Below, one piece after another: positions 20,001-29,836 of a stretch of DNA of 39,046 nt (within the stretch, counting starts at the first letter, position 1; each line of letters starts with the position of its first letter). A model generated the notes under the pieces. That model was not told the origin of the DNA. It saw only the letters and a program-made list of their open reading frames with translations, and ran no database searches. Source of the DNA: a virus. Both the position numbers and the translations under genes were made by a program. The stretch is from the IMG/VR virus record IMGVR_UViG_3300010885_011300, positions 1-39,046 of that record; one strand, given 5' to 3'.

Positions 20001-22667
20001 CAGTCCCTGGCCTATCTGTAGAGATGACCCATCTGCTGGTGGTGTAGTGATCGTGAGTGTGGTTTCATTTATGAATCCGGTAATAGCCACTGGCGCATAG
20101 GTAAAACTGAATTGTTGATAGATTTGGCTCTTGACTGCGGCTTTTTGCCAGCCGATTTCCTTTTGATACACAGTTCTGTTTTCATACTGTCTTACATAGC
20201 CCTTGCTGATATTTTCAGTTGTGCTGACATTGTCTCTGGTGTAGATGAATGTATCTACATAGAGATTGTTATCAAATACGATATCTCCGATATTGTTCAA
20301 GCTGAGATATCGCAGGGAGAATCCCAGCACAGTATCTTCAATACCGCTAGTGCCCAAAGCGTAGCTAAACAACGCACTACCACCAATGATATCTCCGAGA
20401 TTGTTTTTGGTTGTTCTAAAAGTTGAACTAGGATAGACCACACTATTACCCAAGCTATATCCAGCCTGATCATACACATCAAACATCGGTGATTGATTTA
20501 CTTGGGTCTTTTGTTGTGATTGGATCCACTGCACACCGTCATAGTAAAAGGTCACACCTTGCAATGTATTACCACTGAGACATACCACACATTGATCTAT
20601 CAGTGCCTGTGCATCATCTGCAGGCACAAGATCAATAACAGGTTGTTCGTTGAGTAATGTGCTGTCATGCAATTCATCTGAGGCTGGACTGATAAAGGTA
20701 ACCACATATACTTTATCGCGAACTTGCGGATCAGAATCAAGGGCAAAAATAACTCTATTGCCTTGTTGTAATTCATATCCGTCCACATAATATCCGGTAG
20801 CACCATTGACATTTGATAATGCATCGCTTTGATTGAGGTCGATCACGCTCACTGGTGCTTTGGCCTGTGTGCCCATGTTATACAATCGTGTGCCACCTCG
20901 GAACTCAATAATAGGTCTTTTAGCGCGGAATGTGTTATCTAACACAGCCGTGGTATTGTTATAAGCAGCGGCTGCGGTTATTACATCGATATGGAACCAA
21001 CGATTTGATCTTGTCCATGCATTTAAATCTGGACTGTCCAAGGCTATGGTAAGATAGTCGGGATCCAGGGGTTCATTCAATGTGCCGTCCCAATTACTGG
21101 TATCCCAGGGCACAAAATCCCAAGGCAAACTAGCAGTTCTTACAATCTCTGGGGTGATATAATTGGTAACTGGCAATAGCTGTATGGCGGTGCCTACACC
21201 GGCTACATAATAGGTCTGACTTTGATAACTAGACGGCACCACTGTGCCTTCAAATGTGATTTTGAGATTGTTAGTAAACACTACTCCATTTGGAGATGTG
21301 TATGTTTTCTTGCCCAGGATATCAGTTATCACATTGATAGAGTCTGAATTGACTTGATCCACCAGTCTTATCTGTCCAAATATGTCCGGGTTAGTTCCGT
21401 CTTGATACCACAGCAGATCTTTCACAGCGGTCAGTAGAGGTATCTGTTGGAAGTATCCTTCGGCATTGCGATACCATTGAGTGCTACTCCATTCGGCACC
21501 AAACAGCACTGTGAACTTGCTGAGATTTGGACAGGCTGTAACAGATGTGAGATTCAGTATAACATCACCGCCCACGGTGTTTTGATACTGGATCAACCAC
21601 ACGCTGTATCTGGTATTCACATCCAGGATTGGTGTGGCCTGATCATAGGTCAGATTATCGTAACTGCCAGGCAATCCGTTCTGGCTGTCTAATCTCAGCA
21701 GTGGGTCGAATTGTGTAGTGATCACCCATCCACCATCCTGTGGATCTGTTATAGTGTTTGTAAAAACTATAGTGCGACCATCGAGATTGGTAATACCGTC
21801 AATGCCGTTGGGGTTTTGCTCCAGGAACACTGACAATAGTATATTGTTGACTTGATCAAATTTTAAAGTGGTGGTCAACAAATCTACCTGCCCTGGCGTG
21901 GGCACTGTGTCTATCAGTGGTAGATTGTAGTAAAATTGCTGAGCATTTTTATAAGGCACATCAAAGCTCACCACGCCAGAGTCTTCACCGTTGTTGGTGA
22001 CTCCATACACATCTCTTGAACTTATGTTAGGAGCATATGGTAAACGACCGCTTATACCTGGCTCAGATTGTATCCAGAACTGGTTGGGTGCTTGATTTAC
22101 TGAGAATTTATAGTTTCCGCCACGGACCAATGTGAGAGCTGGATTATCGCCCAATATGGTTGAGAAATCATAGGCAGTATCTGTCCTAGTGACCTCAAAA
22201 GTTTCTGTGGTTGGTATAGTGGTTGGACTAACAATCACAGATAGTGGTCCACCGGGCAACCAATAATATTGACTGTAATTTGAAAACTTGTCAAAGTTTA
22301 TGAAAGGATCCCAAGTGTAATAATCACTGGTATACAATCTTGCGGCATTATTAGTGAACGCACCTTGCCGTGATAATGCGTCAGATATGCCAGGATAGGT
22401 GATAGCACCAACTAGATGGTCACCAGTGTCAGGCGCAAACTTGACCACACCGGGTTCCAGTTGATAATTGGCTCGTTCGGCAGTGGGTTCTACTACGTAG
22501 TAGTCATTGGGATTTACCCCAGGGCCAACTCTTCTTCCGATATAGCCTTGTGTTTTTTTGAATTCTGGCTCCTGAACCAATTGATCCAATGTAGCCGCCA
22601 GGAACTGACGGTTGGTGCTGGTTTGAAAAATTGGTGGTAGAAAATCTACGGTTCTAGTTGTGGCCAT
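8046..22667 (-). CDS. Giant baseplate/tail structural protein (4873 residues)
   Basis: One uninterrupted frame of 14.6 kb. The N-terminus ([52 protein letters not shown]) is, as I recall it, diagnostic of a family of very large structural proteins in uncultured aquatic myophages. It follows gp6 directly with a TAATG overlap, the place of the wedge gene 7 in T4. Seven FG-GAP-like repeats lie between about residues 2309 and 3135, and three copies of a ~70-residue beta repeat lie near residues 858-930, 2611-2683 and 3964-4034. Further segments resemble fibre modules ([14 protein letters not shown]). Near residue 3700 a helical block ([16 protein letters not shown], then [12 protein letters not shown]) interrupts the beta-rich sequence. 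It is probably a baseplate wedge/peripheral scaffold or long fibre; no enzymatic motif was seen. Confidence 0.85.
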   Translation of the reverse strand: MATTRTVDFLPPIFQTSTNRQFLAATLDQLVQEPEFKKTQGYIGRRVGPGVNPNDYYVVEPTAERANYQLEPGVVKFAPDTGDHLVGAITYPGISDALSRQGAFTNNAARLYTSDYYTWDPFINFDKFSNYSQYYWLPGGPLSVIVSPTTIPTTETFEVTRTDTAYDFSTILGDNPALTLVRGGNYKFSVNQAPNQFWIQSEPGISGRLPYAPNISSRDVYGVTNNGEDSGVVSFDVPYKNAQQFYYNLPLIDTVPTPGQVDLLTTTLKFDQVNNILLSVFLEQNPNGIDGITNLDGRTIVFTNTITDPQDGGWVITTQFDPLLRLDSQNGLPGSYDNLTYDQATPILDVNTRYSVWLIQYQNTVGGDVILNLTSVTACPNLSKFTVLFGAEWSSTQWYRNAEGYFQQIPLLTAVKDLLWYQDGTNPDIFGQIRLVDQVNSDSINVITDILGKKTYTSPNGVVFTNNLKITFEGTVVPSSYQSQTYYVAGVGTAIQLLPVTNYITPEIVRTASLPWDFVPWDTSNWDGTLNEPLDPDYLTIALDSPDLNAWTRSNRWFHIDVITAAAAYNNTTAVLDNTFRAKRPIIEFRGGTRLYNMGTQAKAPVSVIDLNQSDALSNVNGATGYYVDGYELQQGNRVIFALDSDPQVRDKVYVVTFISPASDELHDSTLLNEQPVIDLVPADDAQALIDQCVVCLSGNTLQGVTFYYDGVQWIQSQQKTQVNQSPMFDVYDQAGYSLGNSVVYPSSTFRTTKNNLGDIIGGSALFSYALGTSGIEDTVLGFSLRYLSLNNIGDIVFDNNLYVDTFIYTRDNVSTTENISKGYVRQYENRTVYQKEIGWQKAAVKSQIYQQFSFTYAPVAITGFINETTLTITTPPADGSSLQIGQGLSGKGVATGTQITGLINGTGGIGTYSVSISQTVLPTVMAATTPFILDVAVLPTGSIPSVKFYATSISQNYSSLFQDPTTYTVTTTDTNTVITINPGTKLVYGDVVEVLALSDQVSKVGFYQVPINLENNPLNGNSPYLTLGTIRTHYDSITQNLVNLTGAANGANNTRDLGNIIPYGLIILQQSSPMTLAGYFLREPDYDIFASLEYNSREYQKFKAQFLNQAGAGDYVNMTIPEILNAVFSEINVARNSSNPFYWSDMLPIGTVYTQIQTTVTPITTQVFDLTQVYNYKSANYQALLVYLSGSYTNGESRLLTRGVEYIVSTDAPTITILVPLSVGDVVTIQEYEATYGNYVPNTPTKLGLYPAYVPEIFLDTTYVDPVFVIRGHDGSITRAFNDFRDELLLEYETRIYNNLKLDGNPIPLTAADVIPGEFRTTDYSLLEVQDILNQDFLAWVGWNKLDYKAQDYVKTNQFTWNYSTASNKLTGDPLAVGAWRGIYNYFYDTIYPTSRPWEMLGFSEMPLWWMDEYGPPPYTSGNLVLWGDLAAGLVRDPVAPYVRPAYVRPGLLDVIPAGSEGALLSPMQTVVGNFNSNDFQKSWVAGDDGPVENAWRTSSAYPFAIMRLLVLTRPAEFFSLFADRDLYRFDTDYDQYLYNQRYRLDANGVEIYGNGTSKASYIDWIVDFNRQRGINSTDALTADLKNLDVRLCYRMASFSAKNLLGIYTEQSSPNSSNSSLLLPDDSYNLLFYKNVPFAQLTYSSVIVQATEAGWTVYGYNQSQPYFNILQSRVSGQLATISAGGSTVRVPVEYTNNVVQIPYSYEFVNRTLVADFLLSYGALLQQQGMIFKNIENGYVLDWNQMVSEFLYWSNQGWAPGSIINLNPNASQFIVEKPGAIVDSIAAQTAENMILTANGTQYNTRDLVVDRVDNVFSITSLSRETINFINIKFTSYESMIVLDNVSIFDDLIYNPITGARQSRIRLVGWNTTNWNGQLNAPGFILNQDNIKQWDPLKKYSRGEIVKWKNTYYSAVDIVQPSSKFEITNWVVSDYTRIQQGLLPNAANKSDQLANSYNVYTANLELNQDLFAYGLIGWKPRQYMVNLELDSTSQVQLYQQFLGTKGTQRAAEIFSLADLGRGVAQYKIYENWAILRGTYGANANRSFYELQLNEALLTANPSTIQVIEPGESSDANQTVLVNNLWKSSYKITSPNILTTEIVPLTDTALPSAGYVNFDDVDITVFDLTIPINLDASLTDVVLGATIWAAKINNYDWGIYRINTLPGYLSSITTNLDGTSVFTFTEPHGISTVNATNANLTFVVRYFSDQVDGSYKIISAPSINQLVAIFSFANQSQTIETGNGIGFVLQTQRVSQASDVVNLPYANSLIPGNKVWVDNNGLGLWQVLEKQDVFTSATEIKAVVPETDSLFGLSIAQSKDNLYAIVGSPTFNSGAGAVYTYIRTSINPFLQNSVVELSGVPDTLLFGWSTSIGNQSWQVVGAPASYNDCGYAAVIYRFPGANTFTPTALLTVPDTEDLLLPAEFGYSVAMSRDEHWMYIGAPGVNKVFAYGLVEVQSQSVSYVGDGTTTIFNYSDYCVVDPSYPEQLTVVLNNRLLTYGLDYTQTATNIVLNSPAPSQLTLQIGRRTSIAYTGDGSANEFSLQDYLYTATNVYSFEVSVNGVLQRPNIDYQYVNDDSSYGHAIIFINVPASDSNIVATATSYFDLVDTIEFTIPVTASISGSVMTVTGVSIGSPLLTKGMKLSGNGVTSTPETTITGFISGTGGVGTYTVYPSQSVASTTITARLPDDARFGHSVACTVDGRQVMAGTPNDRYDDVIRAGAVYVYDRSVQNFVITDAAQTAYTVDGGVLVNPTFVVLNNAFLTNTQNNIGGTFSVSGATVTVDETLAVGDVLQIQPNTFNLLQIINANVPTNSAFGSAVDICRYSCSLYTGAPEDSSILPYAGSVQRNVNQSRVYGVTTSLNVNPRLQPGQSIRINDQEVIMSELDQWNINLAWPINSIVQYDLGVYRSIKIVPVGTAITDTKYWQQSTWVASLVNDINSSGIANIIASTGLPGTSAFGLLTVSVKNLVAAEEGNRLTVLPGLIGDMFQRLGFNTFAYTQTITSPSPVLNAEFGFAVNIDTSALTLTVGAPAGNIYRPNTFDKGKTYFDGRTTAFNGPLYQSGAVYTYDYLRSASDSVSNPGKFVFGQQVYDQRVRELDRYGIAVSYTDGVLLIGSPGSDIDDSTLSELNYGRVARFTNYDLTPAWTVIREQVPVVNTALINSVYSYSLVTGAKTTYFDFIDPLQGKILGAASENLNYTGAIDPAAYNVGPINNHGQSWFAAHVGELWWDTTRTRFIDPNQDNITYASRRWSQIFPGSSIDIYQWVASSVPPASYTGPGTPRNRVSYNVVSGINDSGMIETTYYFWVSGITTIDTRAGKTLSAVGISRYIADPRSSGIPYVAFLSASATAIYNAANDISAQDTVLSIEFDQQLTDNNVHVQYSLVPQNRADGFLPDNLYLKFQDSLCGVNTTGAQVPDVTLGIANRYGVQFSPRQSMFADRFLALKNYFGRVNSVLAQFPITEIRSFALLNSREPEPPAGIGDWDKRVATIEELSYQNLAQVPVGYLYLVASDSRENGLWAIYQVTEAKTFATLLLIRVQNYDTRKYWNHINWYLPDYDSSIQIITTVAVYSDLSKLSLYQAPVGSSVRVTANSQNKWEIYLRVTTNKWERVGLQDGTIEISSLLWDYEAGKFGFDSQVFDSQYFDQEPVIETRRIIQAVNQELLVDELLVERNRALILMFNFVLSEFLAPNWLTKTSLIDVDHTIRELLAFQTYRRDNQDFVVDYIQEIKPYHVQIRELNLIYNGIDDYQGSMTDFDVPAYYDTNVIPNQFISPILTPYTVSTAVGTGHPSDVSDADSTSLIWQDQPWNFWYQNYTLSVVGAIVAESGSGYTVAPIATVTGDCVSPAVIKVNINGEGHITGITIVDPGVGYITTAIITLSGGNGTGGQLVAIMSGPGQGENTDPNSETAGETQYYNLVRSFNLTMRYDRYQYASTIVDWEPNVSYNNGTLVRYDNRVWEANSPKIPVTASIKNSVMTVTKVPNGSPALEIDMVISGTGVTSGTIITGYLSGNGGVGTYTVSLSQTVLSTTITARATAVESATFDPAYWSLVNAGTYSYPLNLDVTTELPVNTGLSGVDRTMGLYVPSVNEPGLDLGLLIDGITYPGVQVSAPTFSQNTGFDVGNFDINPFDNIAYGPEGRPTYDPGILDTIYESNFRDIYLGLRPTDINVNGGEFVGPYESHAPEELVPGSEFDTLDFRVYTRPGADWDGDGHGFAWNTIKWNYNSILAYTQSFAGALADPVQIRVTNLTQGRDLALGIAYAVDWVNQIVEIIPSVSAPPAANGDALVISIFGIGGGNQLYRNIYNGADVGNFLNIPVADAEISDMVIFVNGALINDYTYTAGVNQTTNIAFANTYTSSDELNITAIGNTDGSLPYTWSTPQTQYFISYGQLDYQLDNSMSGTNVPNLVVEVNGIRARPPEGAFYIADGSSGYALPTRGGYSLALVSDNDVLVYVNNEKLTLGSDYLVEPYTGNDTRYVDFTIAPSVGSEVLISVTTKADYIISDDSSSIDNYQLVFRTTGGFYPRYGDIVSVTSWNDTAQQSIVTLLWQGPVIEGAVVNEPFDSTDFDLGDVNYDPGSFDYTEGIQVNVNDFQLGRVITDPTRMWVTKNGKHIFYGDDYLISGEQLILHGPVISKTDVVVAQLFTDSVVPEAMEFRVFQDMRGIQATYRMTPATTTTLVQPLLKGQDIIYVDNASALTEPNLNINIWGAITINGERIMYRVLDTTNNTVSSLMRGTAGTAAANHEVDSIVYNIGRGNLAPAEYQDRVVYTNTLADGSTTTFSAPNIDLSLLALSFAEQAILVYVAGIRVYTGYTVDSVAPATITFDTAPTAGYEVSIRVRQALGWYGPGVKPTNGQALQITQTDAARFFRGQN
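10567..10776 (-). repeat. Third copy of the ~70-residue repeat in the giant protein
   Basis: The encoded segment begins [13 protein letters not shown] and ends [13 protein letters not shown], with the internal pattern [26 protein letters not shown]. It is close to the copy at 14622-14836 in protein and visibly similar in DNA. Confidence 0.85.
11010..11205 (-). repeat. GSGYT-type two-fold module in the giant protein
   Basis: The segment carries [14 protein letters not shown] and, about 30 residues later, [15 protein letters not shown], separated by a Gly/Ile-rich turn. Such paired GxGY modules are common in phage tail-fibre shafts. Confidence 0.6.
13264..15743 (-). repeat. Seven FG-GAP-like repeats (candidate beta-propeller) in the giant protein
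   Basis: Seven units of the form (F/Y)G-x-(S/A)-(V/I/T)...(V/I/Y/A)G-(A/S/T)-P, most followed by a G-A-V-Y-T-Y-like strand, occur in order: [48 protein letters not shown] and YGIAVSYT. The matching second halves are VGSP, VGAP, IGAP, AGTP, TGAP, VGAP and IGSP. Inserted strands of variable length separate them. Canonical DxDxDG calcium loops are not evident. Confidence 0.75.
14622..14836 (-). repeat. Second copy of the ~70-residue repeat in the giant protein
   Basis: The encoded segment begins [15 protein letters not shown] and ends [12 protein letters not shown], with [17 protein letters not shown] and [11 protein letters not shown] inside. It lies within the span of the FG-GAP repeats, just before unit 4. 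Confidence 0.85.
19880..20095 (-). repeat. First copy of the ~70-residue repeat in the giant protein
   Basis: The encoded segment begins [15 protein letters not shown] and ends [14 protein letters not shown], with [15 protein letters not shown] and [13 protein letters not shown] inside. It is the most divergent of the three copies. Confidence 0.8.
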
Positions 22668-25600
22668 TAAATTACTCCACTGCCTGGTGCAGTTTTGATA
22701 TTAGTCGAAGTCAATGCAGTTATTACTTCCACTGAGCTTACGCCAGCGGCATTGACAAATATTTCATTAGGAGCTGATCGTATCTCATACAGATCACCAA
22801 AGTATCTGTTGGGATCAACTGGCACTAATACCACTGAACTCACTATGCCACCCATGTTTCTGTGGATGTATGCTGCTAGTTCGGAGAAGTAGAACGTGTC
22901 TCCAAAATTCCAAATAGCAATATCAAAGTATTGATTGAGATTGGCCACCACTAGAGTTTTGATCTCACTCACACTAGCAGTTGAATTAGCTGCACGGATG
23001 ACCTTGATAGTTGCACGAAGATTTTCAGCAGCCTTGGGGCCAAACAATGGTTTAAAAGTCACAGAGTTCAACACTATATTGTCAGAAATCATCTTGTAAC
23101 TTTCAAGAGCTTGATACGCTGTGGTCAGTTGATTGATTGTAGGAACATCTGGCTCAGGCACTGTGCCTGTGCTGTCTGTGATCCAATTTTGATAAGCAGT
23201 ATAGTAGGCCTGTGTGACCACATATAAATCAATAATATTAGTGGTTCCTGGATCGATCCGGTCAGTCAACGGAGCATTGTGTCTATATTGGAAATACAAT
23301 CCATTACGCCCTACTTTTGCTAACCATTCGATGCTGACATCAATCAAACTGCGAACTCCATACACGTCAACCACTAGTTGATAGAATGCGCCAATTTGCC
23401 CGGCAAGCGGACCGGTGTTGATGAGTTGGTCGTAAGCATAAAAAATCTTACCAATCACATATTCTGTTTTAACTGCTTCAATGTCGTCTAATGTAGCATA
23501 TTCGCTGGTCACTCGCTCTGGTTCTACCAAGATATATCGTTGTAGATTGTTGAAGTCTACAGTCTTTTCAAAGAACACATATTTTGAAGTGGGGTTTATA
23601 TTGGGTGCCACAATCTCATCAAAGAAATCTGGATCATCTGTGACCCCATCACTGTTAAGATCTTCGTAACTTACTACTACTTGGAAATCATCAACTAGGC
23701 CATCAACTTGCACAGGTTGTCCAATAATCTTGAGATAGATATCTGTAGGCAGTGGACTATTGGAATCAGGCAAACTGTTGGTCTTCAAGACATTAACAAA
23801 ATCACTGATCACATTTCCCACCCTAGGATCATAGATGCGATTACCAGTTTCAAAGAAGAATCTGGTATGTAACACAGATCCAAAATTATAAGCAAGAGAT
23901 CTGCTGGTCACGGTATATTTTGATCCGTTGTTCACGGCCTGTATCATCCAACTAGCATCTTGATTGGTGCCCGAGGTGCTACCAGCGTTGGCCAGACTGA
24001 AATCTGCATCCACTGCTAGATTGTTACTGGTAATCAGATACCAGGTGTAAGGTGTTCCGGTCACGATGCCAGTGTTATCATACCCCAAGCCAAAGTTTCT
24101 ATATAATAAAACTTGATTAACAATGTCGGTTTGTAAAGTTGTAGGCAATGTGGTGACCAGTATAGGAATCACTACTTCGGGTATTGCGCCAGTGGGCACA
24201 AACACATTCAATGCCACAGGTCCTGTGCCGTTGACAAAATTGCCCACACCTTGATTGGTGCCATCCAGATAGACACTTAGAGGACTAGCCCAGAAATAAT
24301 ATCTTTCATTTGCTGCTGTAGGAATTCCAAGTTTTAATCTATTATTAGAATCAAAGAAATACCCAGCAGGTGCTGCAAATTTTATCAAGCTGCCCACTGT
24401 GATAAACTTGGCATTGGTGCTAGAATACGTGCCCAACGCAACAGGATATCCCAATGAATTTACAAAAAATCCAGTGGTCTCGTTGGCCAATGCGGTGCTC
24501 TGATTCCAGGAGATATTCAACACAGCCAGATCTGGTCTTGTGAAGTTGGCATAATAGAATTGTGTGAATTCTTTTGATGTCAGCAATGGCTGAATCTGAT
24601 TGGTCACTACACTAGCAACCTCGTTAGTGGTAGCCCAGGTAAAAAAGAAAGAAGGCAATAGATTTTCTTTCCAGATGGCACCATCAGATGCAAACACATT
24701 TGTTGAACTGTATTTGCCAGTATTGTCTACTAGATCAAGATAGCGGCTGGTGCCAATACTGGCACGATTCAATGCATAGCTCTTGATGATTGAATTGAAT
24801 TGTGTGAATGGAAAGTTTGTGTAGTCCTCACCATTGACCATGCGATTCTGTGTGTAATATCTAGCCGGAGCACGTTGTTTGATCTCATCCAGTGTTTCAC
24901 GGGCCTGAGCATTACTCACAGGAGTGGTAATGCCACAAGTAAATGTGATAGTCTGTAGTTGTCCTGTTCTGCTGACATAACTGAGTGGGATGACTACACT
25001 CTGCATCTCTTCTGGATTGATGATGTATGTTAGACCATTGCTGGCACGCACATAGGCACGGAATAAACCCACTGGAATGGAAGAAAACACTCCATCACCA
25101 AAAGTCAATGTGATTTGATCATTGGCTCTGCTCAGTGTTGAATATAATTTTCTTTGATCAGGAGCTAATTGTTCTTGTGCTGCTGCATACACTGATTCCA
25201 CATATCGCCATTCGCCAGTGATGGTGCCTACATTGTCTAATTGAAATAGCCAGCGATCTTTGTTATTAACACCTTCGATGTTGATATTCACTGTGCGGTT
25301 GGGAATACGTTCAGCTAGATTAAAGTCTTGATTCTGCAACACACCTTGTTTGAAGTAAAAGAAAAATCCTGTGTTTGCACTGTCAAATCCCAATGAATCA
25401 TTACGGAACAACACATTGAATTGCCCGTTGGGTTGAGGCGCGGGTTCATAGATGAATGGTGCGGTGCTAGAAGTTCCAACTGATGTGGAATTCACTGCCT
25501 CGAACGGCATGCTCACTCCATCCACTGTGGCTGTGTATGGCACTACCGGCAAGAAGCCCGGAACCAGATTCACAGTGTATTCATTGGTGTCTACACCCAC

Positions 25601-26137
25601 TATGGTGGCACGATTGCCTGGATGGCCTATGCGTTGAGTGTCTATCAATGATGCGTTGATCACTGCTGTGAATTGTTCTGCCCAATTAAAATTAGTTGGG
25701 TCATTCCAGTTAATAGTAGCACCAGACAGATTGATACCGTTGATGTCAACTACATTCTCTGTGGTCTGCACACTAAACACTTTGAGATAGCCATTAGCAG
25801 CGGTATTGCGTTTGGCAGTATAGCTCACTAGATTTGCTAATCGAACCACACTGTCTCTACGTTCTGCTGTGTCTATGTAATTTTCTCTGGTGTTGAGGTC
25901 ATTACGAAAGCTCATGGCCTGACCCATGAATGCTATCACATCTAATAGTGCTATGAATTCCGACGATTCAATGTAGTCATTGAACGTTTCTGGATAGTAT
26001 TGACGCAGATAATCTACAAAACTTTTACGTAATGCTTCAAAGTCGTAACTTTGGAAATCCGCTTCTCTATAGGTCTGATAGATGCGTTTCCAATCTTCTA
26101 CCCCGAATACAACTGTTTGTCTAGTAGTGCGTGCCAT
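22667..26137 (-). CDS. gp6: Baseplate wedge protein, gp6-like
   Basis: A 1156-residue protein, well above the 660 residues of T4 gp6. The N-terminal third has the gp6 signature: [25 protein letters not shown], followed by [17 protein letters not shown] and [17 protein letters not shown] (about residues 47-105). In T4 gp6 dimers form the inner ring of the baseplate and hold the wedges together. A later [20 protein letters not shown]...NRMVNGEDY block is typical of baseplate J/gp6-type proteins. The extra length is mainly beta-rich sequence between about residues 550 and 900. It lies between gp25 and the giant gene, as gp6 lies between 25 and 7 in T4. ATG 26137 is preceded by GGTAAATAAC 18 bases upstream, a possible late promoter box. 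Confidence 0.93.
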   Translation of the reverse strand: MARTTRQTVVFGVEDWKRIYQTYREADFQSYDFEALRKSFVDYLRQYYPETFNDYIESSEFIALLDVIAFMGQAMSFRNDLNTRENYIDTAERRDSVVRLANLVSYTAKRNTAANGYLKVFSVQTTENVVDINGINLSGATINWNDPTNFNWAEQFTAVINASLIDTQRIGHPGNRATIVGVDTNEYTVNLVPGFLPVVPYTATVDGVSMPFEAVNSTSVGTSSTAPFIYEPAPQPNGQFNVLFRNDSLGFDSANTGFFFYFKQGVLQNQDFNLAERIPNRTVNINIEGVNNKDRWLFQLDNVGTITGEWRYVESVYAAAQEQLAPDQRKLYSTLSRANDQITLTFGDGVFSSIPVGLFRAYVRASNGLTYIINPEEMQSVVIPLSYVSRTGQLQTITFTCGITTPVSNAQARETLDEIKQRAPARYYTQNRMVNGEDYTNFPFTQFNSIIKSYALNRASIGTSRYLDLVDNTGKYSSTNVFASDGAIWKENLLPSFFFTWATTNEVASVVTNQIQPLLTSKEFTQFYYANFTRPDLAVLNISWNQSTALANETTGFFVNSLGYPVALGTYSSTNAKFITVGSLIKFAAPAGYFFDSNNRLKLGIPTAANERYYFWASPLSVYLDGTNQGVGNFVNGTGPVALNVFVPTGAIPEVVIPILVTTLPTTLQTDIVNQVLLYRNFGLGYDNTGIVTGTPYTWYLITSNNLAVDADFSLANAGSTSGTNQDASWMIQAVNNGSKYTVTSRSLAYNFGSVLHTRFFFETGNRIYDPRVGNVISDFVNVLKTNSLPDSNSPLPTDIYLKIIGQPVQVDGLVDDFQVVVSYEDLNSDGVTDDPDFFDEIVAPNINPTSKYVFFEKTVDFNNLQRYILVEPERVTSEYATLDDIEAVKTEYVIGKIFYAYDQLINTGPLAGQIGAFYQLVVDVYGVRSLIDVSIEWLAKVGRNGLYFQYRHNAPLTDRIDPGTTNIIDLYVVTQAYYTAYQNWITDSTGTVPEPDVPTINQLTTAYQALESYKMISDNIVLNSVTFKPLFGPKAAENLRATIKVIRAANSTASVSEIKTLVVANLNQYFDIAIWNFGDTFYFSELAAYIHRNMGGIVSSVVLVPVDPNRYFGDLYEIRSAPNEIFVNAAGVSSVEVITALTSTNIKTAPGSGVI

Positions 26138-26155
26138 GATCGTCCATTGTTATCT

Positions 26156-26165
26156 GTTATTTACC
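26156..26165 (-). promoter_or_regulatory. Late-promoter-like GGTAAATAAC box before gp6
   Basis: The box lies in the 48-base gap between gp25 and gp6, about 18 bases upstream of ATG 26137. The core TAAATAA is close to the T4 late box TATAAATA. The same GGTAAATAA string precedes the cupin gene and the 48-residue gene. Confidence 0.4.
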
Positions 26166-26185
26166 GCAAATATAAACGGCTGCTT

Positions 26186-26560
26186 TTATGCGAAATTTGC
26201 CATTCTTTGTTGTTGGTTAAAGAACACACTCAACAACTGGGCATCTGTATTTGGAGCAAACTGTATTGCCAATTCAATCAATATACCATTTTCCTGAGGA
26301 TATATGTTCATGTCTGCGATAAGAACTCTAGGATCCCCCGAGGCCACACGTTGTAGCTCTCGCATGATGGCATCATTGGTAGTCTGATCTTGATTTTCAA
26401 ACAACAGATCCCAAAGTGTGGTTCCGTAACCAGGACGTCCGGGTATTTGCCCCTGTATGATGTTGAAAGCGTTTAACAGATCACGTTTGATCAGTTCAGT
26501 ATCAGTCAGAGTGAACTTTTTATACTGATTTTGTGTATTAAATCCAATGAATGTGGCCAT
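26186..26560 (-). CDS. gp25: Baseplate wedge protein, gp25-like
   Basis: A 124-residue protein, close to the usual gp25 length of about 130. GYGTTLWDLLFENQD (44-58) and V-A-S-G-DPRV (72-79) are the hallmark blocks of the gp25/T6SS TssE family; the second corresponds to the EPR motif of T4 gp25, here DPR. In T4 gp25 sits in the core of each wedge with gp6 and gp53 and forms the site where sheath assembly begins. It starts at 26560, 19 bases after the 577-residue gene stops, and lies just upstream of gp6, as in T4. The N-terminal KKFTLTDTELIKRDLLNAF helix is also typical. Confidence 0.95.
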   Translation of the reverse strand: MATFIGFNTQNQYKKFTLTDTELIKRDLLNAFNIIQGQIPGRPGYGTTLWDLLFENQDQTTNDAIMRELQRVASGDPRVLIADMNIYPQENGILIELAIQFAPNTDAQLLSVFFNQQQRMANFA

Positions 26561-26578
26561 GTTGATATTTAGTCGTCT

Positions 26579-28312
26579 TTAAGGACCACTATCGGCGCCG
26601 GCATCAGGAGGTGAGTCACGTAAACTGTTGGGAGAGTCAGCAGGATCTCCGTTGCCAGCAAATTGAGCTGCTCTTTCAGATTTTCCTTCACTGTCAATTT
26701 GTCGTTGAGCTGCTTCGGCTTCGGCTTCTCTGGCCTGAGCTTCTTCTGCAAATCTAGCCAATCGGTCAGTTTCGGCAGCAGTTTCATTTGTCGCTGGTGC
26801 CACAGCTGGTGCCACATTTCTTGCGAAAAAAGATGCCACTGCTATAATGGCTCCGAGAGCCGGAAACGCAGACAATGCAATATTCAGCGCCACCTTGGTG
26901 GCAGCAGGATTATTAACTGCGGTATCTTTTATAGATGCCAACGCCGCTGAGATCGTCTGTGATGCCGATTGACCGGGTGCCGGAGTAGCATTTTGCCCGG
27001 ATGTAGTAGTTGCTGCTCCAAAATTAACACCACCACCACCGAACATGGCTGCTTTGTCAGCAGACGTAATTCCGCTTCCTAGTGTAGGACTGTCTCCGCC
27101 AATGGTAACCGGTTTTCCGTCGCCGCCCAGCACCGCTGCACCGTCGGCAGTTCGCAATATGCCATTATATCCTACGGAGAGTTGTTGCCCTCCAGATCTA
27201 GATAATTCTTTGTTTATAGCTTCCACCACCTTGGCCTGATCACCTACATTATTGAGAGCAGTCACTGCACTCTGAACAGCAGCCTGTGCAGCAGCATCAG
27301 ATGTTCTTGCAGCAGAGGCACCAGCTGATGGGAACCTAGGCGGCACTATATTAGTATTGCCAATTACCGCTGCTGTGGCTTGATTTACATTCTGTCGATA
27401 CACTGTGTTTGTATAGCCCTTGGCCACCACAATTCCCAGTGAAAGAGCGCCGATGCCAGCAGCTATATTTTGATTCTTAGTGCCAAATACGCTGCCATAA
27501 CTTGACGAATTTATAAAACTACTAATGGGATTATTTCCAGTAGTCACGGTGTTGTTGTTTAGCCATTGTGTAGTAGGTTCTACGCCATATTTGGTTGCTG
27601 CATTTACCAAAGGTCCCACAGTGTCTGCTGATTCATTTCCGTTGAGAGTTCCGTTTTCTTTAAGTTGTTCATAACTATTGCTCATCAATGTTTGCTGTGT
27701 GGATGTTTGTATATTCACATCATCAAGTATGGCATTGATGTCCGTGACCCCTTGTTTTCCGGTCCAACTAGTAGGACTGCTGAGTATGCTTACTGCATTA
27801 GCTGGATCTTGTTTTACTTGATCTGCGATACCCGGTTTAATCAATCCTGCCACTTGTAATTGCTCTGCTGTGAGGCCATAGGTGCCCAGCCCTTTGGTTG
27901 CTGTTATTACGTTAGCGGACTGATCGACTGTGGCCGCAGTGGTTGCCACTAATCCTTGAATCTGTGCCTGTGAAACATCACCAATGCTCTGAGACCCTAC
28001 ACCAGTATTAAGAAATTCACTCACATTGATTTTTGTTGCCGGAACTATGCCAATTTGATTGGGCAGCTTGGTGTTATTACCAATTTCGGCAGCAAGGGCA
28101 ACTGCTTGTGGTCCAATCTGTGCAGGTGCTGTGGCCAATCCGCCCTCGGTCTGTGTCACAGCATTTAACAATCCACCAACAGGAATTCCTATCAATCCAC
28201 CGGTGTTGTATTGTTGATTGAATATGGCCAATGCTTGGTCGTAGGTAGCTCCCGGCGGTCCTTGAACTTGAAACGCCAGACCAGCTGAGTTGGTGAATGT
28301 AAAACTGCTCAT
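26579..28312 (-). CDS. Low-complexity baseplate-associated protein of unknown function
   Basis: A 577-residue protein rich in Ala, Gly, Asn, Gln and Thr. The N-terminus, FQVQGPPGATYDQALAIFNQQ then TGGLIGIPVGGLLNAVTQ, is a motif I recall from proteins beside gp5 in aquatic phages. A hydrophobic stretch of about 24 residues (near 474-497, containing FPALGAIIAVASFF) could span or insert into a membrane. It is followed by a charged helical segment (about 510-545, LARFAEEAQAREAEAE) and a Pro/Asp/Ser-rich tail. No lysozyme or other catalytic pattern is visible. Its ATG overlaps the gp5-like stop as ATGA. A hub accessory, tape-measure-like or membrane-contacting role is possible; the position next to the spike is the main clue. 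Confidence 0.65.
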   Translation of the reverse strand: MSSFTFTNSAGLAFQVQGPPGATYDQALAIFNQQYNTGGLIGIPVGGLLNAVTQTEGGLATAPAQIGPQAVALAAEIGNNTKLPNQIGIVPATKINVSEFLNTGVGSQSIGDVSQAQIQGLVATTAATVDQSANVITATKGLGTYGLTAEQLQVAGLIKPGIADQVKQDPANAVSILSSPTSWTGKQGVTDINAILDDVNIQTSTQQTLMSNSYEQLKENGTLNGNESADTVGPLVNAATKYGVEPTTQWLNNNTVTTGNNPISSFINSSSYGSVFGTKNQNIAAGIGALSLGIVVAKGYTNTVYRQNVNQATAAVIGNTNIVPPRFPSAGASAARTSDAAAQAAVQSAVTALNNVGDQAKVVEAINKELSRSGGQQLSVGYNGILRTADGAAVLGGDGKPVTIGGDSPTLGSGITSADKAAMFGGGGVNFGAATTTSGQNATPAPGQSASQTISAALASIKDTAVNNPAATKVALNIALSAFPALGAIIAVASFFARNVAPAVAPATNETAAETDRLARFAEEAQAREAEAEAAQRQIDSEGKSERAAQFAGNGDPADSPNSLRDSPPDAGADSGP

Positions 28313-29823
28313 GCTTTTCTAATTATGCTCCAATCTGTGGGCACAGGTGTAGCCTCCGGTGGCGGTGTCGGCGTGCCATCGGACAAGTTAACTGTGTTCG
28401 GCACGCCCTGATTATGATATGGATATGGTTCGTGAGTAGGTGCTCGTGTCACGATACTTTCTAATCCTTGATCTTGTATCTGCCACCCGGTGCTGCTGTT
28501 AAATCCAGTGTCAGGCATCTTTGTTGTAGGGTATAGTCTGGGTTTAGGAACCTGAAGACCTGCTCGGCCGTTTAGATCTATCCTGCCTGCATTCAACTTC
28601 ATTGCGCTACCGCTGTTCCAGGACCCCGATGTGCTTTGCATGGCTAATGTGCCATCGCTGAGCACTCCTATTACTTTTTCACTATACAGTGACAGCGAAC
28701 CTTGGCTGGCTATCTGCATGGTTGTAGTTGCTCCGATATTTGTAGCAGCATTTGATTTCATGTTGATATTGCGTCCGGCAAACATGTTGATGTCTTTGTC
28801 GGCATGCAAATTGATAGTGCCCTCAGTTCTTACATTTACTGAGTTAGTGGAATACACATCCACTGTGCCTTCTGCACCTAATTCTATCCAGGTCTGCCCA
28901 TTAGCATGCACGATGTAGAAAAAGTTTTCGCTGTCGTTCATCATCAGCTGATGGCCTTTGGTTGTTCTCAATCTAACCAAAGCATTTTTATTTTCTAAAT
29001 CGCCATCATCCATGACAAATGTATGGCCACCAATTCTTCCGGTTATCTTGGCTTGCTCCGGAGTTACTGTGCCTCCAGCAAGTTTTTTTTCTATGTTCAA
29101 AGATGTAAGACCAGCGGAATAGATTGGTTGCCCGGGTGTGGAGATACCATATACTGTGCTAGGGCTTTCTCGTTGAGCATTGGATATGATTGGTCCTCGT
29201 TCAGTGTCACGGTCCAGACCTTGTTGTAAAAATATAGATGCCTGATAACTATGCACTGGTTTAGGCTGATCAAAAAACTTAGGATTATCGTTGATATTTT
29301 CGTTGTCGGTGTTGACCTCGGTTACAGGTAACTGTGGGGAATTAGAAAAGTATGCTGCTTGAGTTTTGTTCTGAGAAACTGCTTCTCCAGTAACAGTAGA
29401 GGCCGCGCCAATGGCCGGTATCATGTGTGTGAGACTGTCTTCAATCACACAACCTAGATAATACCCCAAGCTAGGATCACCTTCTACGAAGAAACACAAC
29501 ACACGGGTTCCAACATCTGGCGGAGTGAACCACATACCATAGCTTTGTTGGTTTGAAGGATAATTCCCCGGACCGCCGGCGTCTTTCCCGACCTTTGGTG
29601 TGACTCCATAAAAAGGAGACAGATAGTTTACCCATCTCAACCCGCCTTGACCTTCGGCAGTTGATGCAAACTGTTCGATACGCACTTGTAATCTACCGGC
29701 TCTAGTAGGATCTACAGAATTTGTAACTGTGCCAATGAACGGTCCCATCTCGGCTGGGTTTCCGCCACGATCAAATTTGTAATTACTAGGGCGTCCTGAT
29801 AGTTGTTGAATATTTTCTGACAT
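28309..29823 (-). CDS. gp5: Baseplate central spike, gp5-like, without the lysozyme domain
   Basis: A 504-residue protein. Residues 25-135 form the OB-fold domain: MGPFIGTVTNSVDPTRAGRL, LRWVNYLSPFYG, SYGMWFTPPDVGTRVLCFFV and SLGYYLGCV. Residues 265-420 are a run of short strands (SVNVRTEGTINLH, DINMFAGRNINMKS) that fits the VgrG/gp5 triple beta-helix needle. T4 gp5 has a lysozyme domain between these two parts; here the corresponding region (about 140-260) is short, Asn/Gln/Pro-rich and lacks any lysozyme signature. The protein should therefore pierce mechanically, with cell-wall cutting left to another protein. It follows the hub-like gene by 13 bases, with an AAGGA ribosome-binding site. 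Confidence 0.9.
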   Translation of the reverse strand: MSENIQQLSGRPSNYKFDRGGNPAEMGPFIGTVTNSVDPTRAGRLQVRIEQFASTAEGQGGLRWVNYLSPFYGVTPKVGKDAGGPGNYPSNQQSYGMWFTPPDVGTRVLCFFVEGDPSLGYYLGCVIEDSLTHMIPAIGAASTVTGEAVSQNKTQAAYFSNSPQLPVTEVNTDNENINDNPKFFDQPKPVHSYQASIFLQQGLDRDTERGPIISNAQRESPSTVYGISTPGQPIYSAGLTSLNIEKKLAGGTVTPEQAKITGRIGGHTFVMDDGDLENKNALVRLRTTKGHQLMMNDSENFFYIVHANGQTWIELGAEGTVDVYSTNSVNVRTEGTINLHADKDINMFAGRNINMKSNAATNIGATTTMQIASQGSLSLYSEKVIGVLSDGTLAMQSTSGSWNSGSAMKLNAGRIDLNGRAGLQVPKPRLYPTTKMPDTGFNSSTGWQIQDQGLESIVTRAPTHEPYPYHNQGVPNTVNLSDGTPTPPPEATPVPTDWSIIRKA

Positions 29824-29836
29824 TGTTTATAGTTCC

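Noticed and set aside
26569-26817. 82-residue minus-strand frame overlapping the end of the 577-residue gene
   Set aside because: It arises from the repetitive Glu/Ala-rich coding region in another frame and has no separate start signal.
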